Shown here: positions 27,087-35,346 of the stretch, piece after piece | Layout of the letters: each line of letters opens with the position of its first letter | How positions within the stretch are numbered: the first letter of the stretch is position 1 | Origin: CAZIKF01 sp964539825 | Lineage (GTDB): Bacteria > Muiribacteriota > UBA6191 | Length of the DNA stretch: 47,162 nucleotides | Assembly (NCBI GenBank): GCA_964539825.1 | Contig: CAZIKF010000037.1 | Span: 1-47,162 of the forward strand | Direction: 5' to 3' | Translations under genes and position numbers: made by a program | Notes under the pieces: model-generated | Seen by the model: only the letters and a program-made list of their open reading frames with translations | What the model was told of the DNA's origin: nothing | Database searches by the model: none

Positions 27087-28115
27087 CTAGTGTTTCAGCG
27101 ATTCAAGGGAATCGTTTCTAGTCAGAACCCTAAAACTTCCTTTTGAGACCTCAAAGAGCATAGGAATGGCTTTATTATCAGCAGAAAAGAGATCCTTTTT
27201 CGTCATTGCCTGTATATGCAGATGGGGCTGAGAGGAATTTCCCGAGTTTCCACAAAGGCCGATTTGAGCTCCAGCCTCGAGTTGCTCACCAAGTTTTATC
27301 CCAATGCTGCCCTTTTTTAGATGGGCAAGAAGAATATAGACGCCTTCGTTGGTTTCTAGAATCACATGATTCCCAGCGGGATTTCCCGGATTTGTCTTAC
27401 CAATGGCGTTGTCTTCAAGGGAGTTCTCTATTCCTATAACCTTGCCTGAAATAGGTGCCAATATTGGCTGATTAAAGGTTGCGCTGGACTCGAGTCTCGC
27501 GTTGGGATTCTGGGCAAACTGGCCATCCGCTGCTTTGATCAAATCAAGGGCATATCTCTGCGATCCTGCGAAATAGTGATGGCTCACAAGAGGGCTGCCC
27601 CCTCCTTGAAATACATACCATTTACCAATTCCCGGGGGAGAGAGCGTGATCCCTCCCTTTAACGGAATCGGAAACATAGCAAGTCCTAATACTGTGGCAA
27701 GAAAGAAGAAAAAAATAGCGTGGGATGCGGAAGCGAATTTGGAATAGTGATGCATCGGGAAGAAAGAACAAAAGCAAATCGCGCCCACAAAGGACCAGAT
27801 TAACAATAGTGTAGAGTGATATTGATCTTCTGGAAACTGGATGGGAATCATCGCGATGGAGATACTTGCCCCCACCAGGGACCAATTTAAACAACGCATC
27901 AGCCCAAGTAAGATCAGTGGGCGAGCCTCACCCCAGGGTAGGCCCGGTATATAGGTGAGTTTTCGACGAAAGGCCTGGATCAACTTGAGAATCACCAGGT
28001 AAAAGGTGGATATCGCCAATAGCAGAAAGAGAAAATTCGCCAAAAGACCGGCGTAAGCGGCCGACAGCATCAGCATTAACATCAACAACTGATATATATT
28101 GATTAAAAATTGCAT
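27087..28115 (-). CDS. Membrane-anchored M23 (LytM-like) peptidase
   Basis: About 342 residues from the ATG at 28115; a TTG at 28175 would add 20. The N-terminal third contains several hydrophobic helices (LLMLMLMLSAAYAGLLANFL and later ones), so it is a multi-pass membrane protein with the peptidase domain outside the cytoplasm. The M23 signature is complete: His-x8-Asp in HYFAGSQRYALD, followed by HxH in QPHLHIQ, with the GNSGNSSQPHLH loop. M23 enzymes cut peptidoglycan cross-links or act as activators of amidases. It sits 41-100 bp downstream of the ABC-type ATPase gene. The start is uncertain because neither candidate has a strong ribosome site. Confidence 0.85.
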   Translation of the reverse strand: MQFLINIYQLLMLMLMLSAAYAGLLANFLFLLLAISTFYLVILKLIQAFRRKLTYIPGLPWGEARPLILLGLMRCLNWSLVGASISIAMIPIQFPEDQYHSTLLLIWSFVGAICFCSFFPMHHYSKFASASHAIFFFFLATVLGLAMFPIPLKGGITLSPPGIGKWYVFQGGGSPLVSHHYFAGSQRYALDLIKAADGQFAQNPNARLESSATFNQPILAPISGKVIGIENSLEDNAIGKTNPGNPAGNHVILETNEGVYILLAHLKKGSIGIKLGEQLEAGAQIGLCGNSGNSSQPHLHIQAMTKKDLFSADNKAIPMLFEVSKGSFRVLTRNDSLESLKH

Positions 28116-28215
28116 AAACAAAGTCCAAATTTCGTTGTGCCTTTGGATGTTTTTCAGAGTACATAAAGATGACAAAAAAAGGTAGAGAAAGGTCAGAAGT
28201 CGAGGCTCCCGGGAT

Positions 28216-29946
28216 CTATAGAATTTTAAGGATTCTTAGTCTGTTCATCGCCGCTGCCACTTCAAATCTTCTGGGTTTTGATAGCCTTCCGGGATGTTCT
28301 TCAGTTCGTCTGTATGGGCAGAGTGCCCGTAATCCCTCCTTTTCAAGGATATACTCCAATTCATCTAGCAGCACTGCGAGGGACTTCTTTGTATTCATAG
28401 CCCTTGAGAGTAAATACAAAGCAAATCCTATGGCCTGGAGCTGGGACCCATCGGCCACCTGTTCGACCTGTCTTAAATCTATGTCTTCTTTACCAAAAAG
28501 AATGCTGTCCAGACCGCGCACCTGAATCTTCACCTGCGACTTTCCACGCGAGGGATCAAAACTGTCAGAACAGGGCACCCGAGAATAATCGGTGGGAAAA
28601 TTCCCGCTAGTTTCCCGCCTTCTTTGTGTCTTAATACTAGAGCAGATTTCCCGTGCGTTAGAAGTCACATCAGATAGCTCGTAATTCTTAAAAAACAAGA
28701 CCTGGTCAGCTAGCTCAAGGTAATCACCGCAGCCACCCATCACCAAAATGGTTGATACACCTGGGCCCCAATAAAGCTCCTTGATTCGATCAATAAGTGG
28801 AGTAATGGGTTCATTTTCTGCCTCAACCAGGGTCTGCATTCGTGCGTCACGAATCATAAAGTTGGTGGCACAGGTATCTTCATCCATCAAAAGGGCTCTG
28901 GCACCTGCCTCAAGAGCCTCCATGAGATTGGCGGCCTGGCTGGTGCTGCCGCTGGCGTCCTCACTTTGAAACCTGATTGTGTCCTTGCCGTAGGGTAGTC
29001 TTGAAATAAAGGGAGATATATTCACTCTCTCTACCCTCCTGCCATCCTCGGCTCGAATTTTAACCGCCGCTGAATCTGTCACCACATACTCTCGTCCGTC
29101 ACCGGGAATGTGAGGATAAACGCATCTCTCAATGGCCTGTAGCAAGGTAGATTTTCCGTGATAGCCACCGCCAACTATAAGAGTGACTCCTTTAGGAATC
29201 CCCATTCCCGAAACTTGGGTCTGCCTATTTGATAGGGAAACGAAGTGAGGTAACTCTAAAGTGACACGCAGGGATTTTGGTGAATGAAAAGATACAGCTC
29301 CCTCATTTAGGGGGAGATCCCGATGACCTGAAATCCTTGGTAAACTCGATCCATCCGCGACGAACGCGATCAAATCCAAGTGCTGCAGCTGGGCTCGGAT
29401 AGCCTCCTGGTTTTCCACACATTGTACAAACTCCTCAAATAGAGATTCCTGTAGTGACTCCAGTTTCAGAGAACTCCGCGCCAGGCTGGGAAGAATCTCT
29501 AAAAGAATCCGGGCAGCCTCTCTGCCAAGAATCCTACGGCCTGCTGCAGGCAATCCCACCTCGATTCTAGCTTCAACCCAATCATCACAAATCTCCATCG
29601 AAGTGCGCTCCAGCACTTCCTGCCCCCCGCAATCAATTTCAATAACTCCACTCTTACCACTGCCTTCCCCGCGAGATTTAAGATTTTGAATTTCCTGGAA
29701 AAAAACGCGAGTGAGATAGTCCTGGCAGGCTATCTTTCTGATGGGATTGCTAAACAGGTTCTTAGGGATTCCTGAATGATCCATCCCCATCCGGATACGA
29801 AACTTGGAAGGTGCTGCGAAGGGATCTCCCTGAATATGATCTATGTAAAGATCAAACTCGGGAAAGCAGTATCTTCCCTTAAGGACTTTGTAGGCCCTAT
29901 AGCCGCAACCGTCCACTTCTTTCAGAGTGTCTTGAAGTTGGCGCAT
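28216..29946 (-). CDS. Predicted ATPase of the ABC class (PF09818 family)
   Basis: 576 residues, family length. Visible are the N-terminal YCFPEFDLYIDHIQGDPFA block, a Walker A-like GGGYHGKST near residue 260, an SEDASGSTSQAANLMEALE signature-like segment, and ALLMDEDTCATNFMIRD carrying the Walker B acids. These are diagnostic of the PF09818 'ABC-class ATPase' family, which occurs in bacteria and plants and has no settled function. It has no transmembrane segments, so it is not a transporter subunit by itself. It lies between the methyltransferase and the M23 peptidase on the same strand with gaps of 29 bp and about 100 bp. Confidence 0.92.
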   Translation of the reverse strand: MRQLQDTLKEVDGCGYRAYKVLKGRYCFPEFDLYIDHIQGDPFAAPSKFRIRMGMDHSGIPKNLFSNPIRKIACQDYLTRVFFQEIQNLKSRGEGSGKSGVIEIDCGGQEVLERTSMEICDDWVEARIEVGLPAAGRRILGREAARILLEILPSLARSSLKLESLQESLFEEFVQCVENQEAIRAQLQHLDLIAFVADGSSLPRISGHRDLPLNEGAVSFHSPKSLRVTLELPHFVSLSNRQTQVSGMGIPKGVTLIVGGGYHGKSTLLQAIERCVYPHIPGDGREYVVTDSAAVKIRAEDGRRVERVNISPFISRLPYGKDTIRFQSEDASGSTSQAANLMEALEAGARALLMDEDTCATNFMIRDARMQTLVEAENEPITPLIDRIKELYWGPGVSTILVMGGCGDYLELADQVLFFKNYELSDVTSNAREICSSIKTQRRRETSGNFPTDYSRVPCSDSFDPSRGKSQVKIQVRGLDSILFGKEDIDLRQVEQVADGSQLQAIGFALYLLSRAMNTKKSLAVLLDELEYILEKEGLRALCPYRRTEEHPGRLSKPRRFEVAAAMNRLRILKIL

Positions 29947-29975
29947 ATTTCCCTCTAACAGGATCGAATCATGGT

Positions 29976-30593
29976 TTAACTACTAAGAATGCAGTGAAAA
30001 GAGGTCCACGAGATACCTTCTCTTTGGAGAGCATCATCATTTTGAAAGCTCTCCAATGACTTGAATCCAGCCCTGGAGGACAGCTCTTCCCACTCTCTTG
30101 GAAGAAGCGGAGAATAAAGTCTTCCATCCTCATCTCTATGCTCCTCATTGAGGAACCTGCTTCTGGTGGGAATAGAAAAGAAAAGGACACCCCCGGGGAC
30201 TAGAATCCTGGCAATTTCAGACAGACTTTCCAAGATCTTCTCCCTTTCCAGGTGCATGAGCACGGCTACTGCCAGACATCCGTCAAAACTATGATTTGGG
30301 AAGGGAAACGGTCCGGGAAGCCTGAGCTGAATGGCTTTTGAGCCTAGCTCTGGGTGGTACTTTTCCAATTCAGAAAGCATGGAATGGGTTCCGTCAGAGC
30401 AAACAATGCTTCTACCGCTACCCTCCAGAAAGGCACTATCTCTGCCGGTTCCGCTCCCAAGCTCCAAAATTCTGCCACTCTCAGGGAATACTCTTTCCAT
30501 GAGGTTGTGTAGAAATAGGATGGATCTCGATTCATAGCGTGTTGAGATTTCGCTCGCTTTTTGATCGTAATATTGAAGAGTCTTTGAATCCAT
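29976..30593 (-). CDS. SAM-dependent methyltransferase, class I (type 11)
   Basis: 205 residues. Motif I is ILELGSGTGRDSAFL at residues ~39-53, followed by VCSDGTHSML (acidic loop, motif II), FDGCLAVAVLMHL (post-motif) and ILVPGGVLFFSIP (motif III), the order of small-molecule class I methyltransferases. The substrate cannot be told. It begins 4 bases after the Nudix hydrolase stop, so the two are co-transcribed, and the PF09818 ATPase follows closely. Confidence 0.9.
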   Translation of the reverse strand: MDSKTLQYYDQKASEISTRYESRSILFLHNLMERVFPESGRILELGSGTGRDSAFLEGSGRSIVCSDGTHSMLSELEKYHPELGSKAIQLRLPGPFPFPNHSFDGCLAVAVLMHLEREKILESLSEIARILVPGGVLFFSIPTRSRFLNEEHRDEDGRLYSPLLPREWEELSSRAGFKSLESFQNDDALQREGISWTSFHCILSS

Positions 30594-30597
30594 ACTT

Positions 30598-31131
30598 CTA
30601 TCGCTTCAGAGCCAGGAAATACCGCAATACAGGAATATCTGCCGGTGCCCAGTTAAAGGTTTCCAGGCGGGTACGATGTACCCAACGAATCTGGCTATGC
30701 TCATGGGGCTTCGGATTTCCGCTAACAAGAGTACATCGAAATGGATGAAGACGCAGAATCCGCTTTTCTTCCTCTGTATCACTGGGTTTTAAAGTTTGCA
30801 CAAGCCTGATCTGAACTCCCAGTTCCTCCTTCAATTCTCTAACCAGGGACTCTGCGGCACTTTCATTCTCTTCGAGCTTGCCTCCAGGAAATTCCCACAA
30901 TCCACCATGTGCAGTCCCCCGTGCCCTTTTGGCAACCAGTACCTGGTCAAATCTCTCCAGAATGGCACAAGAGACTTCCAGGATGGGTTTTTGAGAAGAG
31001 GTTTGATGAAGTTCAGAGGTACCAGGAATAGTCACGAGCTTGATTCTACATGATTGAATTGGAAGAGAGTATTCAGAAGTCAGGAGACAGACATCTGAAT
31101 CCTGGTTTGGCCGGCAACCCGGGCAAACCAA
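30598..31131 (-). CDS. mutT: Nudix hydrolase, MutT type
   Basis: Up to 177 residues. The Nudix box GGKLEENESAAESLVRELKEELGV is complete (G-x5-E-x7-R-E-U-x-E-E-x-G-U) and is preceded by RARGTAHGGLWEFPGG, the MutT form, pointing to hydrolysis of oxidised dGTP. The start is unclear: the first possible codon is TTG 31131, giving an N-terminal extension with VCPGCRPNQ, and a GTG at 31035 would remove it. The extension matches a peptide in the 82-residue gene at 19678-19926, so it may be truly coded. It is divergent from Mut7-C with only 27 bases between the TTG and that gene, and leads the minus-strand group down to 25038. Confidence 0.85.
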   Translation of the reverse strand: MVCPGCRPNQDSDVCLLTSEYSLPIQSCRIKLVTIPGTSELHQTSSQKPILEVSCAILERFDQVLVAKRARGTAHGGLWEFPGGKLEENESAAESLVRELKEELGVQIRLVQTLKPSDTEEEKRILRLHPFRCTLVSGNPKPHEHSQIRWVHRTRLETFNWAPADIPVLRYFLALKR

Positions 31132-31158
31132 ATGTGTTTGGGCATATAATTAAGAATA

Positions 31159-31674
31159 ATGAAAACCAACAATGAGACCGCTGCTCTTAAATTCGCATGT
31201 GATGCCATGCTCGGTGGTGTGGCTCGCTGGCTGCGCCTTTTGGGGTATGACACATTCTGGGAATACAATATTGAAGATTCCCGAATTGTAGAGATAGCAA
31301 TGAGCCAATCCATGATGCTTCTCACCAGCGATGGAGGCATCATGAGACGCAGGGTCGTTCGTGATGGAATCGTTCGTGCCTTATATATTCCCCATAGCAT
31401 GAGCAGGGAGAAACAACTTGGCTTTGTCATCTCCTCATTGGACCTTCACCGCTTAGCTTCACGGTGTATGCAATGCGGAGGGGAACTCAGGAATGTGGTT
31501 AAGGAAGAAGTTCGGGAAAGAATTCCGCCAAAGACCTATCTCTGGCTCGATGAATTTATGGAGTGTAAACGCTGTTGGAAATTATTTTGGAGGGGTACCC
31601 ATTGGAAACGTATTGAGAAGAGCCTGGAAGACTTGAAGTTACCCGATGGTAAAGACCTTTATCCCCCGATATGA
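31159..31674 (+). CDS. Mut7-C family RNase-domain protein with zinc ribbon
   Basis: 171 residues. The N-terminal half has the PIN-like acidic residues of the Mut7-C (PF01927) family: Asp15 in FACDAMLGGVARWLRLLGYD and Asp58 in LLTSDGGIMRRR. The C-terminal half has two Cys pairs, CMQCGGEL and CKRCWKLFWRGTHW, forming a zinc ribbon. The family is thought to act as a nuclease on RNA, but no bacterial substrate is established. Its 3' end overlaps the 3' end of moaA on the other strand by 16 bases. Confidence 0.9.
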   Translation: MKTNNETAALKFACDAMLGGVARWLRLLGYDTFWEYNIEDSRIVEIAMSQSMMLLTSDGGIMRRRVVRDGIVRALYIPHSMSREKQLGFVISSLDLHRLASRCMQCGGELRNVVKEEVRERIPPKTYLWLDEFMECKRCWKLFWRGTHWKRIEKSLEDLKLPDGKDLYPPI

Positions 31675-32708
31675 AACATTTCTACTTTTTTACGTGATCT
31701 TCCTTCAGCATCATCTCCAGCGCGCTCTTCGGAATACCGATCCATTCTTCCAGCCCAGGATTCAAGGATCTTATTGGCAAGTACCTCCTCGGTCTTACCA
31801 GAACGTAACGGAGTGCGAAGATCGATTCCCTTTTCAGCAAAGAGGCATGTATAGAGCTTTCCCTCGGCGGAAAGTCGAGTACGAGTGCAGGTTCCGCAAA
31901 AGGGCTGACTCACCGAGGAGATAAATCCTACCTCCCCGCTTCCGTCCAAAAACTCATAGCGAGACGCGACTTCACCAAAATAGTTCTTTTGAGCTGGAAC
32001 CAGGGGACCGAGGCTGGCCAATTTGTCCCGCATGGACCTGGATGTCACAACCTCATTAAGATTCCACCGGTTTCGATTTCCAACATCCATAAATTCGATA
32101 TAACGAACGATATGGCCCCTGGGAAGAAACTCCTCTGCCAGTTCAAGAATCGAATCCTCGTTTTGACCCTTGCGAATCACGGCATTAATTTTTATAGGTT
32201 TGAATCCTGCTTCCTCTGCCGCGGTAATCCCCTCCAAAACTCTATCTAGACCATCCTCACTGGAGGTAAGACGGGTAAATGCCTCCCTGTTTAGAGTATC
32301 TACGCTGATCGTAAGTCTTTGGAGCCCAGCTTTTTTTAACTCCCCGGCGTAACGGGACAGAAGATATCCATTGGTAGTGAGAGATAAGTCTTCCACACCG
32401 GGAATCAGGGAAAGGCGGGATATGAGCTCACTCAGACCCCGGCGCATGAGCGGCTCTCCGCCTGTCATTCGTAATTTACGAACTCCCAGGGAGACAAAAA
32501 TGGTAGCCAACTGCTCGATTTCATCAAAACTCAGCCGTTCACTCGGAGCAAGGAATTCATAATGTTCTTCCTTTGGCATGCAGTAGTTACAGCGAAAATT
32601 ACATGCGTCAATCACCGATATGCGCAGGTCGCGCAAGGGCCGGCAGAATTGGTCCAGCAGTTCGGGTGTAGCGGAAGGAGAAGCCATCCTATGTAGATGT
32701 CGCTCCAC
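31659..32708 (-). CDS. moaA: GTP 3',8-cyclase MoaA
   Basis: 349 residues. It starts molybdenum cofactor synthesis by rearranging GTP, using S-adenosylmethionine. The radical SAM cluster motif is Cys36-x3-Cys40-x2-Cys43 in ACNFRCNYCMP; the second iron-sulfur cluster motif is FCGTCTRTRL...YTCLF near residues 270-290; and the protein ends in Gly-Gly, as required in MoaA. GTG 32708 was chosen as start because AAAGGA lies eight bases upstream; an ATG seven codons later is the alternative. No other mo-cofactor gene is visible in the window, so the rest of the pathway must lie elsewhere. Confidence 0.95.
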   Translation of the reverse strand: MERHLHRMASPSATPELLDQFCRPLRDLRISVIDACNFRCNYCMPKEEHYEFLAPSERLSFDEIEQLATIFVSLGVRKLRMTGGEPLMRRGLSELISRLSLIPGVEDLSLTTNGYLLSRYAGELKKAGLQRLTISVDTLNREAFTRLTSSEDGLDRVLEGITAAEEAGFKPIKINAVIRKGQNEDSILELAEEFLPRGHIVRYIEFMDVGNRNRWNLNEVVTSRSMRDKLASLGPLVPAQKNYFGEVASRYEFLDGSGEVGFISSVSQPFCGTCTRTRLSAEGKLYTCLFAEKGIDLRTPLRSGKTEEVLANKILESWAGRMDRYSEERAGDDAEGRSRKKVEMFHIGG

Positions 32709-32859
32709 GAAAGTGATCCTTTCCCATTATTCTCAATTCTTTTAACAATCTACCGGGACATGTACTAGCCAGAAACCAGATCAGGGACATATCCTATGAA
32801 TCTTAGTATAGCAATCTCCATTCCCTTGCGTATCAGGGTTCCCCGAAAGGAGCATTCTC

Positions 32860-33702
32860 TTGCCCGAATTGCCTGAAGTAGAGACCGTCGCTTCAGAATT
32901 GCGCCAGAGTGAACTCTTAAAGACTTCTATAAAAGGAGTCGATGTTCTCTGGCCCCGTTCAGTAGCCGTTCCCTCCCCTGCTGAGTTCTCAAGTGAATTG
33001 AGGGATCAGAAGGTCAATAAAATCTTTCGAAGGGGAAAGTTCCTGGTTATGGAGCTTTCTTCAAAGAAGGTTCTACTGGTCCATTTGCGCATGACGGGTC
33101 AATTCTACTTCAGCTCCTCAAACCAGCCTGATGAACACGTCAGGATACGCGTTCGATTAGAAAATGGGGAAGAACTCAGGTTCAGGGATACTCGCAAATT
33201 TGGGAAATGGTACCTGGTTGATCATTGCGAAGAAATCATTGGGAAATTGGGACCGGAACCCTTCGACCCAAGTCTGACCGCAAAGGAATTTCACCGGATG
33301 CTTAAAGGCCGAAAGCGACAACTCAAGCCACTTTTACTGGACCAAGAGTTTTTGGCAGGATTGGGTAATATCTATGTAGATGAGGCGTTATGGGAATCAA
33401 GGCTCAATCCCCTTCAAGTCTCCAGTGACCTCAAATTCTCAGATTCACAACGTTTACTCGAAGGTATCCGGCTGGTCCTGCAAAGAGGACTCAAAAACCT
33501 CGGGACTACCCTGGGTACAGGTAAGGCAAATTTTTATAGTGTCGCAAAAAGAAAAGGGCGAAACCAGGATGAATTGAAAGTATTTCGCCGCACCGGCCAA
33601 CCCTGCCCAAGGTGTAGCTCACAGGTAAAAAGGATTCTGGTAGGACAGCGCAGCACCCATTTTTGTTCTAACTGTCAGCGAAGGAGGAAGAAATGCAGTT
33701 AA
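32860..33702 (+). CDS. mutM: Formamidopyrimidine-DNA glycosylase (Fpg/MutM)
   Basis: 280 residues. It removes 8-oxoguanine and formamidopyrimidines from DNA and nicks the abasic site. The start is TTG, confirmed because the mature protein must begin P-E-L-P-E-V-E-T (N-terminal Pro nucleophile and Glu3), and AGGAG lies eight bases upstream. Also visible are RRGKFLV with the conserved Lys, the FRDTRKFGKW segment, LAGLGNIYVDEALW (helix-two-turn-helix), and a C-terminal zinc finger CPRC...FCSNCQ. It opens the plus-strand group to 38209 and overlaps yjbQ by 10 bases. With the MutT-like gene it forms a nearby oxidised-guanine repair pair. Confidence 0.96.
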   Translation: MPELPEVETVASELRQSELLKTSIKGVDVLWPRSVAVPSPAEFSSELRDQKVNKIFRRGKFLVMELSSKKVLLVHLRMTGQFYFSSSNQPDEHVRIRVRLENGEELRFRDTRKFGKWYLVDHCEEIIGKLGPEPFDPSLTAKEFHRMLKGRKRQLKPLLLDQEFLAGLGNIYVDEALWESRLNPLQVSSDLKFSDSQRLLEGIRLVLQRGLKNLGTTLGTGKANFYSVAKRKGRNQDELKVFRRTGQPCPRCSSQVKRILVGQRSTHFCSNCQRRRKKCS

Positions 33703-34112
33703 GCTCTACTGAGATCAAGATTCCAACCGAGGGATTTTCGGATACCCGCGACATTACCTCAAAGATTCAGAACCTGGTCACGGAATCGCAGATGAAGGAG
33801 GGTTTCGTAAACCTTTTTGTTATTGGCTCCACAGCCTCTATATCCACCATTGAGTATGAACCCAATCTGCTCAAGGACATCAAGGAACGTCTTGAAGGAC
33901 TGGCTCCCATTTCAGAAAATTATCATCACCACAAAACCTGGGGAGATGACAACGGATTTTCCCATGTCAGAGCTACCATTATGGGACCTGGAATTAGCGC
34001 GCCTTTCAGTAAAGGAAAACTGGTATTGGGAAACTGGCAGCAAATCGTGGTTATCGATCACGATTCCCAACCAAGAGAACGCAGAATTTTTATTCAGATT
34101 TTTGGCCAGTAA
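33693..34112 (+). CDS. yjbQ: YjbQ family protein (UPF0047)
   Basis: 139 residues, family length. The family block ENYHHHKTWGDDNGFSHVRATIMG, with its His, Trp and Asp residues, is intact, as is IVVIDHDSQPRERRIFIQI at the C-terminus. Members are annotated as secondary thiamine-phosphate synthase because they rescue thiamine mutants, but the physiological role is unsettled. Its start overlaps the end of mutM, and thpR begins one base after its stop. Confidence 0.93.
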   Translation: MQLSSTEIKIPTEGFSDTRDITSKIQNLVTESQMKEGFVNLFVIGSTASISTIEYEPNLLKDIKERLEGLAPISENYHHHKTWGDDNGFSHVRATIMGPGISAPFSKGKLVLGNWQQIVVIDHDSQPRERRIFIQIFGQ

Positions 34113-34113
34113 T

Positions 34114-34653
34114 ATGAACAAGAGAATCTTCGTGGCCCTGGATTTGCCTGCTTCCATGAAGGCCGATCTGTTAGAGTTATCCCGTGGGTTACGCGGCGCA
34201 CGATGGCTTGTAGATGACCAGATTCATCTTACCCTACGCTTTATTGGTGAGGTGGATGGGGTATTGTTTCAAGAAATCAAAGACGTCTTAAAATCTCTAT
34301 ACTTCAACTCCTTTGAGCTGAAAATTAAAGGGGTGGGACACTTTCCTCCACGCGGGGAACCCAAAGTACTCTGGGCCGGTATTGAACCTAATGACGAGCT
34401 TATTAGCCTGAAGAGGAGAATCGATGAGAGTCTCAAGAACTCTTCAATCACCGGAGAGAATCGGAAATTTCATCCCCATGTGACCCTGGCCCGTTTAAAC
34501 AAAGTCCTCGTGCCCGAGGTCGCCGACTGGCTACAAGATCATGCCCTGCTTGAGCTCAATTCCTTTAGGGTAGGTGAATTTCTCTTAATTTCGAGCAATC
34601 GATCCTCCTCAGGTGCAATTTATCAACCCGAAGGCTTGTACAGTGCAAGGTAG
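34114..34653 (+). CDS. thpR: RNA 2',3'-cyclic phosphodiesterase ThpR
   Basis: 179 residues. The two HxTx motifs of the 2H phosphoesterase superfamily are visible, His38-Leu-Thr40-Leu in DDQIHLTLRF and His122-Val-Thr124-Leu in HPHVTLARL. It opens 2',3'-cyclic phosphates on RNA ends. ATG 34114 was chosen because it follows the yjbQ stop by one base and begins the family's KRIFVALDLP strand; the frame stays open further upstream but only inside yjbQ. Confidence 0.93.
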   Translation: MNKRIFVALDLPASMKADLLELSRGLRGARWLVDDQIHLTLRFIGEVDGVLFQEIKDVLKSLYFNSFELKIKGVGHFPPRGEPKVLWAGIEPNDELISLKRRIDESLKNSSITGENRKFHPHVTLARLNKVLVPEVADWLQDHALLELNSFRVGEFLLISSNRSSSGAIYQPEGLYSAR

Positions 34654-34677
34654 CAGGGTTAACATAAATAGCAGAGG

Positions 34678-35346
34678 ATGGAATCAAAGCACCTGGGGGT
34701 CATATTCGACTGGGACGGTGTCGTCTTAGATTCTTCGCGTTTCCACGAAGAAAGTTGGAGCCTGCTGGCTTCCGACCGTTCCCTGCCGCTTCCCGATGGA
34801 CATTTCCACAGGGGATTCGGAATGCGAAATGAATCCATCATTCCTGAAATCCTAGGCTGGAGCCACAATCCTGAGGAAATTCAGGAACTAGCTTTTGCCA
34901 AGGAAACTCTCTATCGAAAATTGCTGTCGCATACAGGAATTGACCCTCTCCCCGGGGTTCTTAAACTCCTCATCGAGTTAAAGTCTCGAGAGATTCCCAC
35001 GGCGGTAGGTTCCTCAACCCCCAGAGAAAACCTGGAGTTGGCGATCCAATTGCTCGGGCTGGAAGAGTACTTTCAAGCCACTGTTTGCGGAGACGATGTC
35101 ACTCGCGGTAAACCCTTCCCTGATGTCTTCGAATTAGCTGCCCAAAAGATTGGATGTGACGCGTCTAGATGTCTTGTAATTGAAGATGCTCCCGTTGGTA
35201 TTGAGGCCGCTCGAAACGCGCAAATGAAGTGTGTGGCGGTCACCACAACCAACCCGGCACAAACCCTGGCATTCGCTGATCTTGTTGTGAATTCACTACA
35301 AGAGCTTAATGCCGAACAACTAATAAAGCTGGTAGGCAATGAATAG
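34678..35346 (+). CDS. HAD superfamily hydrolase, beta-phosphoglucomutase-like
   Basis: 222 residues. Motif I is FDWDGVVLDS with nucleophile Asp11 and acid/base Asp13; motif II is VGSSTPRENL; motif III/IV is GKPFPDVFELAAQKIG...CLVIEDAPVGIEAA. The helical cap between residues ~17 and 90 makes it a class IA member, likely a sugar-phosphate phosphatase or mutase. A purine-rich GCAGAGG abuts the ATG. It overlaps the next gene by 8 bases (ATGAATAG). Confidence 0.9.
   Translation: MESKHLGVIFDWDGVVLDSSRFHEESWSLLASDRSLPLPDGHFHRGFGMRNESIIPEILGWSHNPEEIQELAFAKETLYRKLLSHTGIDPLPGVLKLLIELKSREIPTAVGSSTPRENLELAIQLLGLEEYFQATVCGDDVTRGKPFPDVFELAAQKIGCDASRCLVIEDAPVGIEAARNAQMKCVAVTTTNPAQTLAFADLVVNSLQELNAEQLIKLVGNE

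Noticed and set aside
32796..32876. 26-codon frame just before mutM (MNLSIAISIPLR...)
   Set aside because: No ribosome site and no recognised peptide. It overlaps the mutM start and could only be a leader; support is too thin.
33817..34113. Extended N-terminus for ThpR
   Set aside because: The extra 99 codons lie inside yjbQ in another frame; ATG 34114 starts the conserved first strand.
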